Below are positions 1-10,497 of a stretch of 64,000 bases of DNA, one piece after another; positions within the stretch are counted from its first letter, which is position 1; every line of letters begins with the position of its first letter. The notes beneath the pieces were generated by a model, which did not search any database, had not been told where the DNA came from, and saw nothing but the letters and a program-made list of their open reading frames with translations. The translations under genes and the position numbers were made by a program. Location of the stretch: the NCBI GenBank assembly GCA_033439765.1, contig JAULSN010000009.1, forward strand, positions 1 to 64,000. Reading direction: 5' to 3'. This DNA is from Lasiosphaeria ovina (taxonomy: Eukaryota; Ascomycota; Sordariomycetes; Sordariales; Lasiosphaeriaceae).

Positions 1-244
1 TCTATTTATATAAGGCGTAGAGAGCTATACCCCCCCTAGTAATATTTTTCTCTTAGAACTCTTTTTCAGGCGTTCTATATAATGTAGGTCCAAGTAGGTC
101 TATTTATACCATACTAAAAATTTGCGGGTCACAGGATACGAATGCGGTCTAGGGTGCCTTCTTTTATAAGGGGGTGCCGTAGGCACCTTCCTTTATTTTC
201 TACGCCTGAAAAAGGGGTCTAAGCCTGCTGAGATAAACTATTTA

Positions 245-362
245 GGTCTTAGCGAGGAGAAAGCGTGGGTAAGAGACCATTGGGGTCTTGGCGAGGAAAG
301 AGCGTAGGTAGGAGACCATTGGGGTCCTCGCGAGGAAGGAGCGATATCTAGAGACGGTTAAG
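245..362. repeat. 39-bp tandem repeat, about three copies
   Basis: The motif GTCTT(A/G)GCGAGG recurs at 246, 285 and (as GTCCTCGCGAGG) 324, a constant 39-bp period with conserved AGACCATTGG between copies. No gene is apparent in 1-480; the rest is AT-rich to mixed sequence. Confidence 0.75.
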
Positions 363-489
363 GAAGGCCCGACCGCGGCGAACCACTACGGAAGAAACTG
401 ATGGACAGGTGAGGGACAGGCGAGGGACAGGAGATTGATTCCAACCACAGTTACACCTACAAGACCCCGGCCTCCTGCACTAGGATTTC

Positions 490-527
490 GGGAGAGGGGG
501 AGGGAGAGGGAGAGGGAGAGGGAGAGG
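490..527. repeat. GGGAGA purine microsatellite
   Basis: A purine run made of imperfect GGGAGA hexamers. It is followed at 542-557 by two CCCTAA-like units, too few to call a telomeric tract. Confidence 0.7.
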
Positions 528-1229
528 CTGAAGTCCATTTATAACCCTAACCCTATAACTCATTGGCGGAGGTGGCGGAGAGAGGCTTTCTTTCTCAGGT
601 AGTCGGTCTCCAAAAAGAAAAGGACCGCATCCAAGCCTATGGGGAGGCAGGCAGCCAGTCAACTTGGTTGTAGGATGAAGAAAGCAGAAATCGAAAAGTG
701 GTGGGCAGTACCGGCTTTATTAAGGGGTCTTGATTCCCGTACCTACATACTTTCTCTGTATTGACGTTGGCGAGCCTCTTCGGGTCGAACCAACGGTAGT
801 GTGCGTTCATCCCTGCAGGCGTGGATCACTTCAGGCCATAGGGGTCTCTGGCAGCCGTGATCCAAGCAACGATTCAACCAAGAACACAAGGCGTTTTTCG
901 CGAGCTATCTCGACCGGCCCCAGTTGCCGAGCAGAGAGCTTTCCATCCATCTTCGGCTTCGGTTTCCTGGGCTTGTATTCACGACCAGGCAGCTGCGCAA
1001 CGCTCGTCGCCGCCTCGGAAAGGCAGCTCGAGGCGGCCACAAAGTGGGCGGGCGGCGAGGTTTGGCGAGGAGGAGCTAGTCAAACCCGAGGGCCTCTTTT
1101 GGACCAACGAATGGAGCGAGGTCCGGTTGGGTTTGTTGCCCCCTGGACTCAACTGTATGATAACACATAGCGTACCAACTACAAGAACATGGCCCTCGCC
1201 GCAGCGGCGCAGCGGCGCGGCGGCGCAGC

Positions 1230-1409
1230 AACCCCGGAATAGCACGCACACCACAAGCCACGTCTCCAAGCGCCCAGCCACGTGAAGATGAAGAGGAGCC
1301 CGTTCTTGATGGCGAAGAAAGGATCGTGAACCACGTCGCTGCCGACCCCGAGGGCCAGCCGCTGCCTCGCAGCGAGGGCATGGTCGAGTATTCGATGGCC
1401 GGCTCATAA
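1230..1409 (+). pseudogene. Possible terminal coding fragment, unidentified
   Basis: One frame is open and rich in acidic and helix-forming residues, including REDEEEPVLDGEERIVNHVA, and ends at TAA 1407-1409. Composition looks coding, but there is no start, no recognisable domain and no supporting neighbour. Opposite-strand frames here are also open because of high GC, so this could be chance. Confidence 0.2.
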
Positions 1410-1770
1410 GGTCAACTCCATCATACCGAGTGTTCCTAGCTTGGCATTTACCTCGGCCTGCTGTTTGTCGGTTGCAGTGATGGAATCTGCAATTTCGGCC
1501 TCCTTCCAGGATATCGTTCGCCCTCATCTCTCAGGAGCAGAACGAGTGATTTGCCTGCCGCGAAGCATCTCGGTAGGCCGCGATATGTGGCCGCTGTTGC
1601 TAACTGGATTGTAGCTACGTACTACATAGTACAATACGTTCAGTGGTTTGCGTTACCGTTACCTGTACTTCTGTCACCATGAGAAGGGGTCCATTATTAT
1701 GCAGCTATCGGGTGTCATCATCTATATATACCACTGCAACCCTCGTAATTCTTGGACTACCCTACCGTAG

Positions 1771-3774
1771 TCAAAGAATACGAATCTCCTTAATCCCTCC
1801 ACCAGAGAAGGCCATAATGTCTGCAAAAACGTCATGAATCGGCGTTATGTATGTAAGAGTCTCCTCCACGACTGCTTGAAGCTTCTGCCCTCTAAACAGA
1901 AGTCCGACAGCCCGGCCCTCTTTATCCCAGACAACCGAACCGGAATCCCCGCGCGTCGAGAATGCAGCGCAGCCCTTGAAAGTCCCATTAAGGGTCCCAC
2001 CTTGGACATATGCAAACTCCTCCGAAACTCCCGGTGAGACGTGTGGGTCCTCGCCCATGGATATGTTGCTCTTCATTTGACTGAACCGGCCGATGGTCGC
2101 GGTGGTGGTGGTGCCAACTTTGTAGACGGGCTCCATCTGGTCAAGTCCCCTCAGTCCGGCCGATGTGGGCTCTTGGAGAAGCCCACCAATTGCCGACGCT
2201 TCCGGTAGGAGCTTGATCGTATCGAGAGCTTTGTATTTCTCTCTCCATGTCGCGAGGGTTGGCAGCCTGTTCTCTCCAATTCGGGAATCGTCAAGCGGCT
2301 GTATCAGAGCCCAGTCCAAACGGCCGTTGTTCGCCGTACGCCTCTTGAAGCCAGACGCGCAAAACACTTTGCCGAAAACATGGCGGCCGTTGTCGAAAAA
2401 TGAAACAATGTCGTCGAGTTCCTGCTTGTCCTGGGCCACGATCGGCGAGTCCACGCCAAATTGATCCACGAGTCCCTGCCGGTAGCTGACCCCATGGTTA
2501 TGCTTAGAGCGGCTCGGGTGCTCAATGCTGGGCGCACCGTCAGATGGTCGGATTCCGTCCGCATCCTTCTCCCAAAGTATCGAGGGCTTCGACGGTGCTC
2601 CGACTCGAGATTGGCCCTTGCCGTCTGCTCGGATCTGGAACCCCTCATAGGCGGGACGGATGACGTGGTAGTTGGTTAGGGCTACTATAAGCCCTTCTGG
2701 ATGGTTGACGGTCTTGATTCTTAGCCAGCAGCCTAGTGTTCCAATCAATGGTGAGTAGAGGTTGCCGTCGCTACCTGTCACGTAGGTACTCGCGCCAATA
2801 TCGTCTCCCAGATTCACTCTGGTCTCGTAGGGGACGTTTGGCCAGAGGTTCATCTCGGTTCGCCGAGACTGATTCTCCGCCTCGCTACGGCGGCTGGGTA
2901 GCAATGGGAAGGCGGCGGATTGCTCGACAAGATTGTGTTCCAGGTGGAGCGTCAAGTCGGCATACTTGAACCGACGGAGATATCGTTGGATTTTGACAAA
3001 CACGGGCGGCCATTTCGTCTCGAGGCACTCATAGTCGACCGACACATAGACGGTATTGGGGTTCTCGTCGTCAACTATCGAAAAACCGAGTCGGAGTAGG
3101 TGAATCGAGGTTACGTGGCCTGCCGTGGCCGGATAGCTGTCCGTAATCTCGACAACCTTATCCTTGATATGAGCCCAGTCCGTCTCCATGCCGCGCGAAA
3201 GGAGCTCAGCAGCTACGGGAGAGAGGTACTTGGGCAGACTGAGCTCCTCGGCTATTATCTCGACAGCGATATCGAGATGATCGAGGTTGCGTTTCTTAAG
3301 GCGCGTCGAATCGACATACTTCTTGATGTTGATGACGGCACGCTCCCATGCTGCTGAACAGGCCTCGTTCATCCAGCGTGCGACAATCAAGACGGTTGGT
3401 TGGCCGATTCTCGGCCCATCGATTCCAATATAGGGAGCTCTTGACGCGAGCTCGACCGAGACAAGCTCGGATACCCCTGCAGTTGAGAGGATTTGCCGGG
3501 CCCGATTCGCCAGGGTTTCAGCGTCGAGTTCTCGGTCGATTAACTGGCACTCCTCATCCCATTCCGCATCGAGGGGTAGTGGGTGAGGAGTGGGCGCTGC
3601 AACTCGATGCCGAACGCTGAAGATGCCGAATTCTCCAGCATCGCTGGAGTCGGACGAGGTTGCCTCGGATCGACGAAGTCGTGCGCGCTTCCGACGGTCG
3701 TCGTCTGACTCGGGCGATGGATACGGGTTGAGAGCCATGGCGAGGCGAGGGACTACCTTATCCTGCCCATCCAT
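1771..3774 (-). CDS. Trypsin-like (PA clan) serine protease domain protein
   Basis: A single 667-residue ORF. The C-terminal half carries a chymotrypsin-type catalytic triad in the right order and context: His370 in ALTNYHV, Asp487 in RLDWALIQP and Ser611 in STRGDSGSVVW, followed by a DKEGRAVGLLFRG strand typical of these folds. Residues 1-55 are a low-complexity Ser/Asp/Arg leader, and residues about 60-290 form an N-terminal region with no family I can name. There is no signal peptide, so an intracellular protease or protease-fold effector is likely. Related architectures occur in fungi as stand-alone proteins and at N-termini of NLR-like proteins, but no NACHT/NB-ARC follows here. An in-frame Met13 is an alternative start. 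A short relative of residues 237-255 is embedded at 39106-39163. Confidence 0.8.
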   Translation of the reverse strand: MDGQDKVVPRLAMALNPYPSPESDDDRRKRARLRRSEATSSDSSDAGEFGIFSVRHRVAAPTPHPLPLDAEWDEECQLIDRELDAETLANRARQILSTAGVSELVSVELASRAPYIGIDGPRIGQPTVLIVARWMNEACSAAWERAVINIKKYVDSTRLKKRNLDHLDIAVEIIAEELSLPKYLSPVAAELLSRGMETDWAHIKDKVVEITDSYPATAGHVTSIHLLRLGFSIVDDENPNTVYVSVDYECLETKWPPVFVKIQRYLRRFKYADLTLHLEHNLVEQSAAFPLLPSRRSEAENQSRRTEMNLWPNVPYETRVNLGDDIGASTYVTGSDGNLYSPLIGTLGCWLRIKTVNHPEGLIVALTNYHVIRPAYEGFQIRADGKGQSRVGAPSKPSILWEKDADGIRPSDGAPSIEHPSRSKHNHGVSYRQGLVDQFGVDSPIVAQDKQELDDIVSFFDNGRHVFGKVFCASGFKRRTANNGRLDWALIQPLDDSRIGENRLPTLATWREKYKALDTIKLLPEASAIGGLLQEPTSAGLRGLDQMEPVYKVGTTTTATIGRFSQMKSNISMGEDPHVSPGVSEEFAYVQGGTLNGTFKGCAAFSTRGDSGSVVWDKEGRAVGLLFRGQKLQAVVEETLTYITPIHDVFADIMAFSGGGIKEIRIL

Positions 3775-6539
3775 ACGTTAGAGATGACTAGAAGATATTT
3801 GACCTGCGGGAGTCCCTGGGCTGGGCTGGGGAATTGACAAGGAATTGACAAGGAATTGACAATGACCAAGACCAAGCTTGATAGAGGTTGAAAAAGACTG
3901 TACGTACAGTACCGTACCGCAGATAGGTGCCTGGGAAAGTTATATGGCGTCGTGTATGTTAGGTTCTGGTGCGCCGGAACTAAGGTCAAACGGAGAAGGG
4001 TGCTGGGATTTGAGGGCTTGCTGTTCAAGGTAGGAAGGGTAGCGTTATTTGGGAAGGGGTGCCGAGGATGAATGGTCCGGGCAAAAACTCAAACCCACAA
4101 CCTTATCGCTCCCATTAATAGCTTGCCTGAGAACCAAACCTCTGGGACAGAGACCCTAAAATGTATATTTACGACTAAGCTGCTTTTCCTCCCTTAAACT
4201 TTATAATTCGGGCATAACTTATGTCCGCCTCCTTCTCCTAGGAATTGTCACCTCCCGGACTTTTCCATTCCATAAGGTATTCAATCCTCCCCTGTCGAGT
4301 CCGCTTCCCTAGTAATCGTTCAATCGCAAAGTGGTTTCCTTCATAGCAGGCTCTTGAAAAGCAAACATGAAGCAGTTGGTGAAAAGAGGAGGAGCCGCTA
4401 TCAGCGAGTGCCGTTCTTCTAAGAGAGGCTGGCGGTGAGCATTCCCTACCACAACAATCGCGCCTATCAAACTTGGACACAGCTTCCGGTTCTAACTTTT
4501 ATTCTTAAGTCCTCCAAGAGCAAAAATCTGCAAGGTTCTGCCCATCTGCGATTGGAAGCACTGTGATGAGTACTTGGCGAATGGGAATTGGCACAGTCTG
4601 GAAAGGCTTAGGCCACAGGACGGAGATCAGCCAGGGTAGATAGGTGGTGTAGTTATATTATTCTGCCTCCGTAGTGCGGTATTGCCAGTGTCGATGATTA
4701 CTTCTCCATTACTTATCGTTTCAAGGACGGCCTCACTGGTGTCTCCTGTAATTGACAATCCTTTCACATGTAGCCGTTTGTCTATGACTTTCAGAAAATA
4801 TCATCAATCCAGAATCCAGATAGCATTTGACCACATTGGCTCCTTCTGAGTGGCACTGAGGTTGTCGTTGCCTCCTCATGGCCCGCTTCTCTTTTATCTA
4901 CCATGTTTCACTAACTCCAAGCTTAGCAGAGTTAATGAAGGTAGTTGGCCGCTGCAAGCGCAACTGCTAAATCTAAATCTGCATTACCTGGTGCTCGAAG
5001 GAGGCTGTCGAAGTCGCAATCATCAAGCGTGTCCAGCTATCGGGGCTCGAGCATTTCCATGTTTCGACAAGCCAGTCATGATAGTATCCATGGCCTTGTA
5101 GTAATCGGCACCAGCTCGCAGAACTCTGGTGCCAAGACTCGGGGTCAAGGGGCCAAGGGGCAGGACCAAGGGCAGGTGAACTTCCCTTCATAACGAGGTG
5201 GCGGCTTCATGGTATAAAGTAACCAGCTTACCGCTAGCAATATACAACCGGGCTCGGCTCGGCACTTGGAGAACCGCGGGCACCCATCACCAAGCCTAGA
5301 CGCCGCCAGAGAAAATACTATCGTCATCAGGAAGTGTCAGAAAAAAAACTGCACACTGGAATTTGGTGGAATTGATGGGGGTTGCAACTGCTTGATTGAG
5401 ATTGCTTCCTTTTTTCGGCCCTCGGGCTTCCTTATTATACTACTGCGTGGTGGCAACAGTGGTGGCAACAGTGGTGGCAAAGGGTGGCCCAGGCCTCCCC
5501 TGAGCTCGCTATTCAGCTCAGTTGGCCACACCTTCTACCTGCGCATTCGAGCCCCTTTTTTCTGACAGCTTTGCGACTACAATCGTGTGGTGGCGCAACA
5601 AGGTTCATAACCCTTCGCGTTGCTTCTCACCCTTGGCAGTATCGCTTGTCGGGGTAAAACGTGCAGGCAACTCACTTGGCGCTCTCTCTCCGCCAAACAG
5701 TGGATAAGAGGTTCGTCGCAGGGAGGTAACGGTAACCGCATCTCCGCCCGGGATCGACAATCAGATTATATCACCCCTGGCCTGTCCAAGAGGACTCCAT
5801 CGGGTATAAATTTTATTATAGCCTAGACCGCGTCTTTACATAACCTTTGCATTATACTGTGACCCCGGCGTATGGTATTATCAACTTGGGTACTTTGATA
5901 GGACTTGGTAAAATATGTGGGTGAATAGGGACCGACTAGTGTGACGGCGGAACAATCAGACCACAACACCAATTACACCACGTCCCAAAAGAGGATGCCA
6001 AATTCCAAGGTTAGAATTTAGACTTGGTAACTGTGGTTATCGATGGTCGGCACCGCCGTGATGACTACTAGGCTACAGTCTGACCTGTTCACAAGCATAA
6101 GATGCATAAGAATAGTTTCGACATGGCGATAAAATTCCAGTCTCCCAGGAAATTGGTATGGCCGATAAGAATAATCTGGCTCTAGGAATTATCACTAAAA
6201 TTCTTGCCGAGTCACCCATACAAATCGTCATGGCCAGGTAGGTAGGGTCAACTCTGGCACCCCCCCTGAGCAGAGTTTTCACCACCTAGTCGAAGCCATT
6301 CTATAATAAGCCGCCCGCATGCGCCCAGTTGAAGCCATCGCTATGCCGCCCGCCCGCCCGCCCGCCCGCCCGCCCGCCGAATTGGGGCCGTCGTTACATG
6401 GACCCACCCCCAAGCGCCACGCAGTTACAGAGAGGCAACGCCAGCAACTTGGTCGATACAAACAGACTCATCCTTTTTAGCCACACAGGAAGATATTGCT
6501 ATCTGGGCTTCACGCGAGTGTGGCCGTAAAATCACGCAA
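3775..6539. other. Intergenic region, no supported gene
   Basis: Only short, mutually overlapping ORFs without recognisable domains. It contains a 12-bp tandem repeat (AAGGAATTGAC type, three copies, about 3828-3862), GTGGCAACAGTG units near 5450-5480, and a CCCG microsatellite at 6346-6379. No RNA gene was recognised. Confidence 0.5.
6346..6379. repeat. CCCG tetranucleotide microsatellite
   Basis: About eight consecutive CCCG/GCCC units. Confidence 0.9.
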
Positions 6540-6806
6540 TCAGTAACGGCAGAGCTTTAGATTACGTATAATCAGTACCATCAGGTGGCACCCCTGCCTT
6601 CCATTGATGCACTGCCGTGACATCAAGGAGGAGGAAATTGCATAGTATATACGTACATTGGTAACTGAAAGCGTAATGTTTTTAGGGAGAGCATCATTTT
6701 CACGACCCCAACCGGCCGTAAACTGCTTCCAACATACCATGATGGTTCCCTTTGATGGGTCCGGGTCATGCTCGGCCCCGTCAATACCGAATGCGACATG
6801 TTTCAT
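6540..6806 (-). CDS. Possible exon of a small unidentified protein
   Basis: On the minus strand the segment beginning at Met 6804-6806 reads coherently (GTIMVCWKQFTAGWGRENDA, then LPKNITLSVTN) and runs into a consensus-like donor GTACGT near 6650, suggesting a first or internal exon of about 50 residues. No family is recognised. Downstream exons were not resolved, and the tail after the donor is probably intronic. Confidence 0.25.
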   Translation of the reverse strand: MKHVAFGIDGAEHDPDPSKGTIMVCWKQFTAGWGRENDALPKNITLSVTNVRIYYAISSSLMSRQCINGRQGCHLMVLIIRNLKLCRY

Positions 6807-7344
6807 AAAGTCAGTCCTTCAAAGACAAAAGGCCGGAAACGTCAGCGCCGGGATGGTCTTCGGCATACCTGAAGGATACAAGGTTAGAGAACATGCTATT
6901 GGTAGAATAGGTGCATCATACTGGTTCCATAGGTCAATCGACCACCTTGATCAGGCGTACCTGCCTTCTCTTACATGGTAAGGAGGATCGAACTGCCTCT
7001 TTATCTCACCGGCGCCTGGGAAAGAGCAGTCGTGCGGTAGGTGTAAGTAGGTAGTAGAGGATTAGGGTTATTATAGCTGGGACCAGTTGCGCACGCAGTA
7101 GGCAGGCAGGCATAATTACCACAACGCAGAACCTTTTAACGGAGAGTGAACACGCTGACTACCGATTCCATTTCTTGGGACTGCCGTTTTTTCACCTGGG
7201 GTGGGGACCAGAAATGGGCCAGCGCCATCTAGCCCAAAACCTGTCCCTCGTCGCGTAAAGTTGACAATTTTGTGGCATGGTGAGCTGGAGGTGAGTAAGG
7301 GTGAGCCGAGGGTGAGCCGAGGCTGAAGCGAGCCTGATTTTAGG
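6807..7344. other. Intergenic region, nothing supported
   Basis: Short overlapping ORFs only; no repeat or RNA gene seen. Confidence 0.4.
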
Positions 7345-8001
7345 CTAACCAACCTTGGACTTGGCCGTCGACACGGTGTGGCGGATCATGTTGGTGCTGG
7401 AGACGGGGCGGTAGTGCTCGACCGGGTCGGCGGGGGCGGTCCAGTGCGGGCGGCAGTACTTACTACACGCGTGGTTGCTGAAGAAGGCGCTGATGCCCTC
7501 GGGGCCGAGGTCCGTTTCGCCGTACTCGTAGGTGCGTGACAGGATGGCGGGTAAGTCCTTGTCAAATGTCCAGACGTCAGGCACGTTGATCTTGATTTCC
7601 TTTGACAAGATGTTGAGCTGGTTGAAGCGGTCGACGATTTCCGCGGCCTTCTTAACGGCCTTGATATCGAGGGTGAAGTAGTCCTCGGAAAAGACAGCGC
7701 CAGTCTTGAACCTCCGCCGTATTGGCGTGGTTGTATCGCCCGCTGTCGCTAGTAGTGGCGTGTGCCGTGTCAAGGCGGTGGCCGTGGACGCAGCTCGCGC
7801 ATCGCGAAACGCCTTGGTTTTTGGAAGCCCACTGGTTGCCTGCCTGCCTGCCTGTCTACATGCGCCGCGCCGCCCGCCTCTAATTTTTTTTCGAGAAAAA
7901 AAAGCTATCGCCGTCTTCCTATCCCTATAGTAGTGGGTTTCCCTACTACCACACACAGTTGTTCTCTCCGTCCGCCGCCGCCAAAAGCCTCTATTCGGCA
8001 T
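7345..8001 (-). CDS. Hypothetical protein, C-terminal half coding-like
   Basis: A 218-residue frame. The last ~120 residues are coherent and helix-rich (EDYFTLDIKAVKKAAEIVDR, then FNQLNILSKEIKINVPDVW) and end with an HWTAPADPVEHYRPV segment. The first ~95 residues are Arg/Ala-rich and low in complexity and include a stretch of repeated ARQAGRQA, which looks like translated intron or leader. The true start is probably downstream or on another exon. No family recognised. The next feature upstream is a noncoding 21-bp array. Confidence 0.35.
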   Translation of the reverse strand: MPNRGFWRRRTERTTVCGSRETHYYRDRKTAIAFFSRKKIRGGRRGACRQAGRQATSGLPKTKAFRDARAASTATALTRHTPLLATAGDTTTPIRRRFKTGAVFSEDYFTLDIKAVKKAAEIVDRFNQLNILSKEIKINVPDVWTFDKDLPAILSRTYEYGETDLGPEGISAFFSNHACSKYCRPHWTAPADPVEHYRPVSSTNMIRHTVSTAKSKVG

Positions 8002-8136
8002 CCATCACTCATAATTCCGTCTTCGTAAGTACTACTACCCAAAAACAAAACCCAGTCCCGCTATAACTAATAGCTTATATAGGCCTACCGCAGAATATGG
8101 ATCCTTCAAAGGATAATTCGCCGAAGTACGGCCTAC

Positions 8137-8385
8137 CGTCAGCAGCCATATTACTACCGTCAGCAGCTATATTACCACCGATAGCAGCCATCTTACCACC
8201 ATCAGCAGCCATCTTACCACCATCAGCAGCCATATTACCACCGTTAGCAGCCATATTACCACCGTCAGCAGCCATATTGCCACCGTCAGCAGCCATATTG
8301 CCACCGTTAGCAGCCATATTACCACCATCAGCAGCCATCTTGCCACCATCAGCAGCCATCTTGCCACCATCAGCAGCCATCTATT
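8137..8385. repeat. 21-bp tandem repeat array, about 11 copies
   Basis: Units of the type GCAGCCATNTTACCACCNTCA repeat every 21 bp with a few substitutions. As 21 is divisible by three, both strands stay open (MAADGGN on minus, LPPSAAI on plus), which explains the ORFs here. A start codon and a preceding DPSKDNSPKYG leader exist on plus (from 8097), so a short repetitive peptide cannot be excluded, but I treat this as a minisatellite. Confidence 0.85.
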
Positions 8386-8404
8386 AATTTAACGGAAACC
8401 CCTA

Positions 8405-9643
8405 TTACGCGTTATCTACGCCTTGCAGGCTATTATGGAGCTGGTGAATTCTTGCCCGCCTGCTTCCTGCGGCGGCGCGGGGAGCTGCGGGTATGCCACG
8501 TCCTGTCCTGCCAGCTCCCTGTCCAGCCAGCCATATTCCTGATCGTAGTCTTCGGGGTCCGGCTCCGGGAATGTCCCAGAGATGGTTGTATTCCTGCTTA
8601 AGAACAGCGAGACTGAGTGCGGGTGCCGGCGGCGGTGGCGGTGGCGGTGCTGGCAACTCCTGCTTGACTTGTGCTGCAGCAGCAGCTCGCGGCGGCAGGT
8701 GCCGATCAGGACGGCTCGGCGACAGCGGACGTGTCGCCCGCGTGGCGACTTGGGCCCCAAATGCACCATCGTCATCGAAGATCTTGAGAGTAGGAGAGCG
8801 CTCGCTCTTCACGCGCTTGCTAGACGGTGTCTCAGGGGCAGCGGCTTTGATGCCTCGCTTGTGGGGCGTTTCTGGAGGTGATCCGAGCGGACGAGGCCCT
8901 GCTCGCGACGAGGACGCGACTGCGGCGAGTTGGGGCGGAGCCGTTTGGGGTCGGGCGATGGGTTTGGGCGACGAGGAGATCACAATCGGCCGACTCGGGC
9001 TGCCGGGGCTGCCTGGGCTGGGGACCCGTGACTGCCGTTTCGGTGCTCGGGTGGGTGTTGGTGGAGTCTGATCATACTTGTCGTCGCTGAATGGATCTCC
9101 ATCCTCTGCTAAAGTAATGACGACTCGGCGGCGCTGAGCGTCGCTACCACTTGCTCTTGCTTTTTCAGTTGTTTTGGGCTCGGGCAGGCTGGTTACACGT
9201 TTCGATACGCGTATGCCGGCGTCCCAGAAGTTGACCAACAGAGGCGCAAGCATCCACACCAAGGCGAGAACGAGAACGAGCGTGGTCTGGAACCATGCGG
9301 TGGAAAAGGGAGGTCTGACGTTGTCCTCAATCTGGTGTAACACATCGGTAACGTTTCTGAGGAACTGGCATGGCTCAGCAGACGAACCCACCCTCGTCCC
9401 CTCCCCCACAATACTCAGCACTGCCTGTATATACCCATCCCCCTTCGTCAATTGCCTCCATTCCAACGAGATAGGAAACGGCCCTAGCCCGGGGACCCCA
9501 CGGCTTCTCCCGCAAGGCCAGGTTTCAATCGTTTTCTCGCATATGGTGGCTGTTAATGGACGCTTCTGGGGCAAGGCGCGGCACCGTGATCTCGAGCAAC
9601 ACATCTTGCCCACAATCTGAGCGATTTCTTGCGTACTTGTCAA
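8405..9643 (-). CDS. Single-pass membrane protein with long disordered tail
   Basis: A 412-residue frame. Residues about 118-140 (FQTTLVLVLALVWMLAPLLV) form one clear transmembrane helix. The N-terminal ~115 residues would be lumenal or extracellular. The C-terminal ~270 residues are Ser/Pro/Lys-rich and disordered with short basic runs (PSSKRVKSERSP) and a polyproline stretch. Near 8585 the sequence appears to change frame: an overlapping minus frame (8416-8775) gives a more natural acidic ending, EPDPEDYDQEYGWLDREL, whereas the main frame ends in Arg/Gly-rich text. A small indel or an unrecognised intron is likely there. The start lies inside the inverted-repeat arm at 9621-9765, so the original N-terminus may have been replaced. 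No family recognised. Confidence 0.5.
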   Translation of the reverse strand: MTSTQEIAQIVGKMCCSRSRCRALPQKRPLTATICEKTIETWPCGRSRGVPGLGPFPISLEWRQLTKGDGYIQAVLSIVGEGTRVGSSAEPCQFLRNVTDVLHQIEDNVRPPFSTAWFQTTLVLVLALVWMLAPLLVNFWDAGIRVSKRVTSLPEPKTTEKARASGSDAQRRRVVITLAEDGDPFSDDKYDQTPPTPTRAPKRQSRVPSPGSPGSPSRPIVISSSPKPIARPQTAPPQLAAVASSSRAGPRPLGSPPETPHKRGIKAAAPETPSSKRVKSERSPTLKIFDDDGAFGAQVATRATRPLSPSRPDRHLPPRAAAAAQVKQELPAPPPPPPPAPALSLAVLKQEYNHLWDIPGAGPRRLRSGIWLAGQGAGRTGRGIPAAPRAAAGSRRARIHQLHNSLQGVDNA

Positions 9644-10327
9644 AGCCGGGACAATTCTTATTATAATACATTCTCCTTTTTTCTTTACCAGCTTCTTTAT
9701 GAGTGATTTTCCTCATCCCCAAGTGTCGATCGATACGACTGACACTTGTCTCGACCGCCTCTCTTGTAACCTATACGTAATTTTGCATTTGAGCGGAAAC
9801 AGGGGGGAAATGAGGAGGTTTTCAACGGTCATATTGTCGAACCACTACATTCCGGCTGGGAGGAAATGGTGCATCATATTTGCCGAGGCGCTTCCACAGA
9901 GGCCCTGGGAGATTCTGAAGACGAAATGGTGGCGGCAGAACCTGCATATGCACGACAGCAAGGTGCCGCCTTTGCCCTCGGGGTCGTGATCTTAGTCATA
10001 ACTCTGGGACTGGGTGATTGCGAGCTCGTGATCCGAATCTGCATCGGGGACCCGGCCGAAAGGATCCCGCAGGGCGGGACATGCAAAGTTATATACGCCC
10101 TCATTCTCCCCGTCATTCAGTAAACGCCCAGCAAACCAGTCCTTGATGAGCCGGGTAGCGAGCCGTTCGTTCTTTGCTCGCCAAGAGAGGCGGTCGAGAC
10201 AAGTGTCAGTCGTATCGATCGACACTTGGGGATGAGGAAAATCACTCACAAAGAAGCTAGTAAAGAAAAAAGGAGAATGCATTATGATAAGAATTGTCCC
10301 GGCTTTGACAAGCACGCAAGAAATCGC
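9621..10327. mobile_element. Inverted-repeat element with 145-bp arms
   Basis: The arms 9621-9765 and 10183-10327 are reverse complements over 145 bp with five differences, all transitions at CpA/TpG positions, and enclose about 417 bp. The interior reads on the minus strand as a zinc-binding gene fragment. No transposase is present. No convincing target-site duplication was found, so the true ends may lie elsewhere. It could be a non-autonomous fold-back or MITE-like element, or an inverted duplication flanking captured sequence. Confidence 0.75.
9842..10140 (-). pseudogene. Zinc-binding fragment inside IR element, UBP-like
   Basis: Minus-strand reading gives DPFGRVPDADSDHELAITQ, one in-frame stop at 9992-9994, then LLSCICRFCRHHFVFR and MMHHFLP. 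The Cys-x-Cys-x2-Cys-x2-His arrangement followed by an HHF segment resembles the zinc-binding region near the N-terminus of fungal ubiquitin C-terminal hydrolases. That assignment is from memory of the pattern and is tentative. The fragment is bounded by the two inverted-repeat arms. Confidence 0.35.
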
Positions 10328-10497
10328 GGAGCACTTGGTTATTCCTCGGTGCAGTTTTGCACAAGGATGCCGAGCTGCTCGATAAAAAGGCCGAGATGGA
10401 GGCCGGGGACTCCATAAAGGGCCGGGCCGGGCGCAGACCGGGGACGACGCCGGTAATGTTATTGCGGCTCTGCTCTTGTACGCCACCACGTCGATAG

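Noticed and set aside
542..557. TAACCCTAACCCTATAAC as a telomeric repeat
   Set aside because: Only two CCCTAA units. No terminal tract, so it is at most an interstitial remnant.
979..1527. 182-residue minus ORF at the left end
   Set aside because: Cys/Arg-rich, overlaps other open frames in a GC-rich tract and has no recognisable motif.
4075..4160. Possible degenerate tRNA on the minus strand
   Set aside because: AAACTCAAACCCACAACC resembles a tRNA 3' half, but no cloverleaf can be completed.
8075..8387. Repetitive ORFs (AADGGNM or LPPSAAI) as a surface protein
   Set aside because: Both strands are open because of the 21-bp period. No signal peptide or flanking domain.
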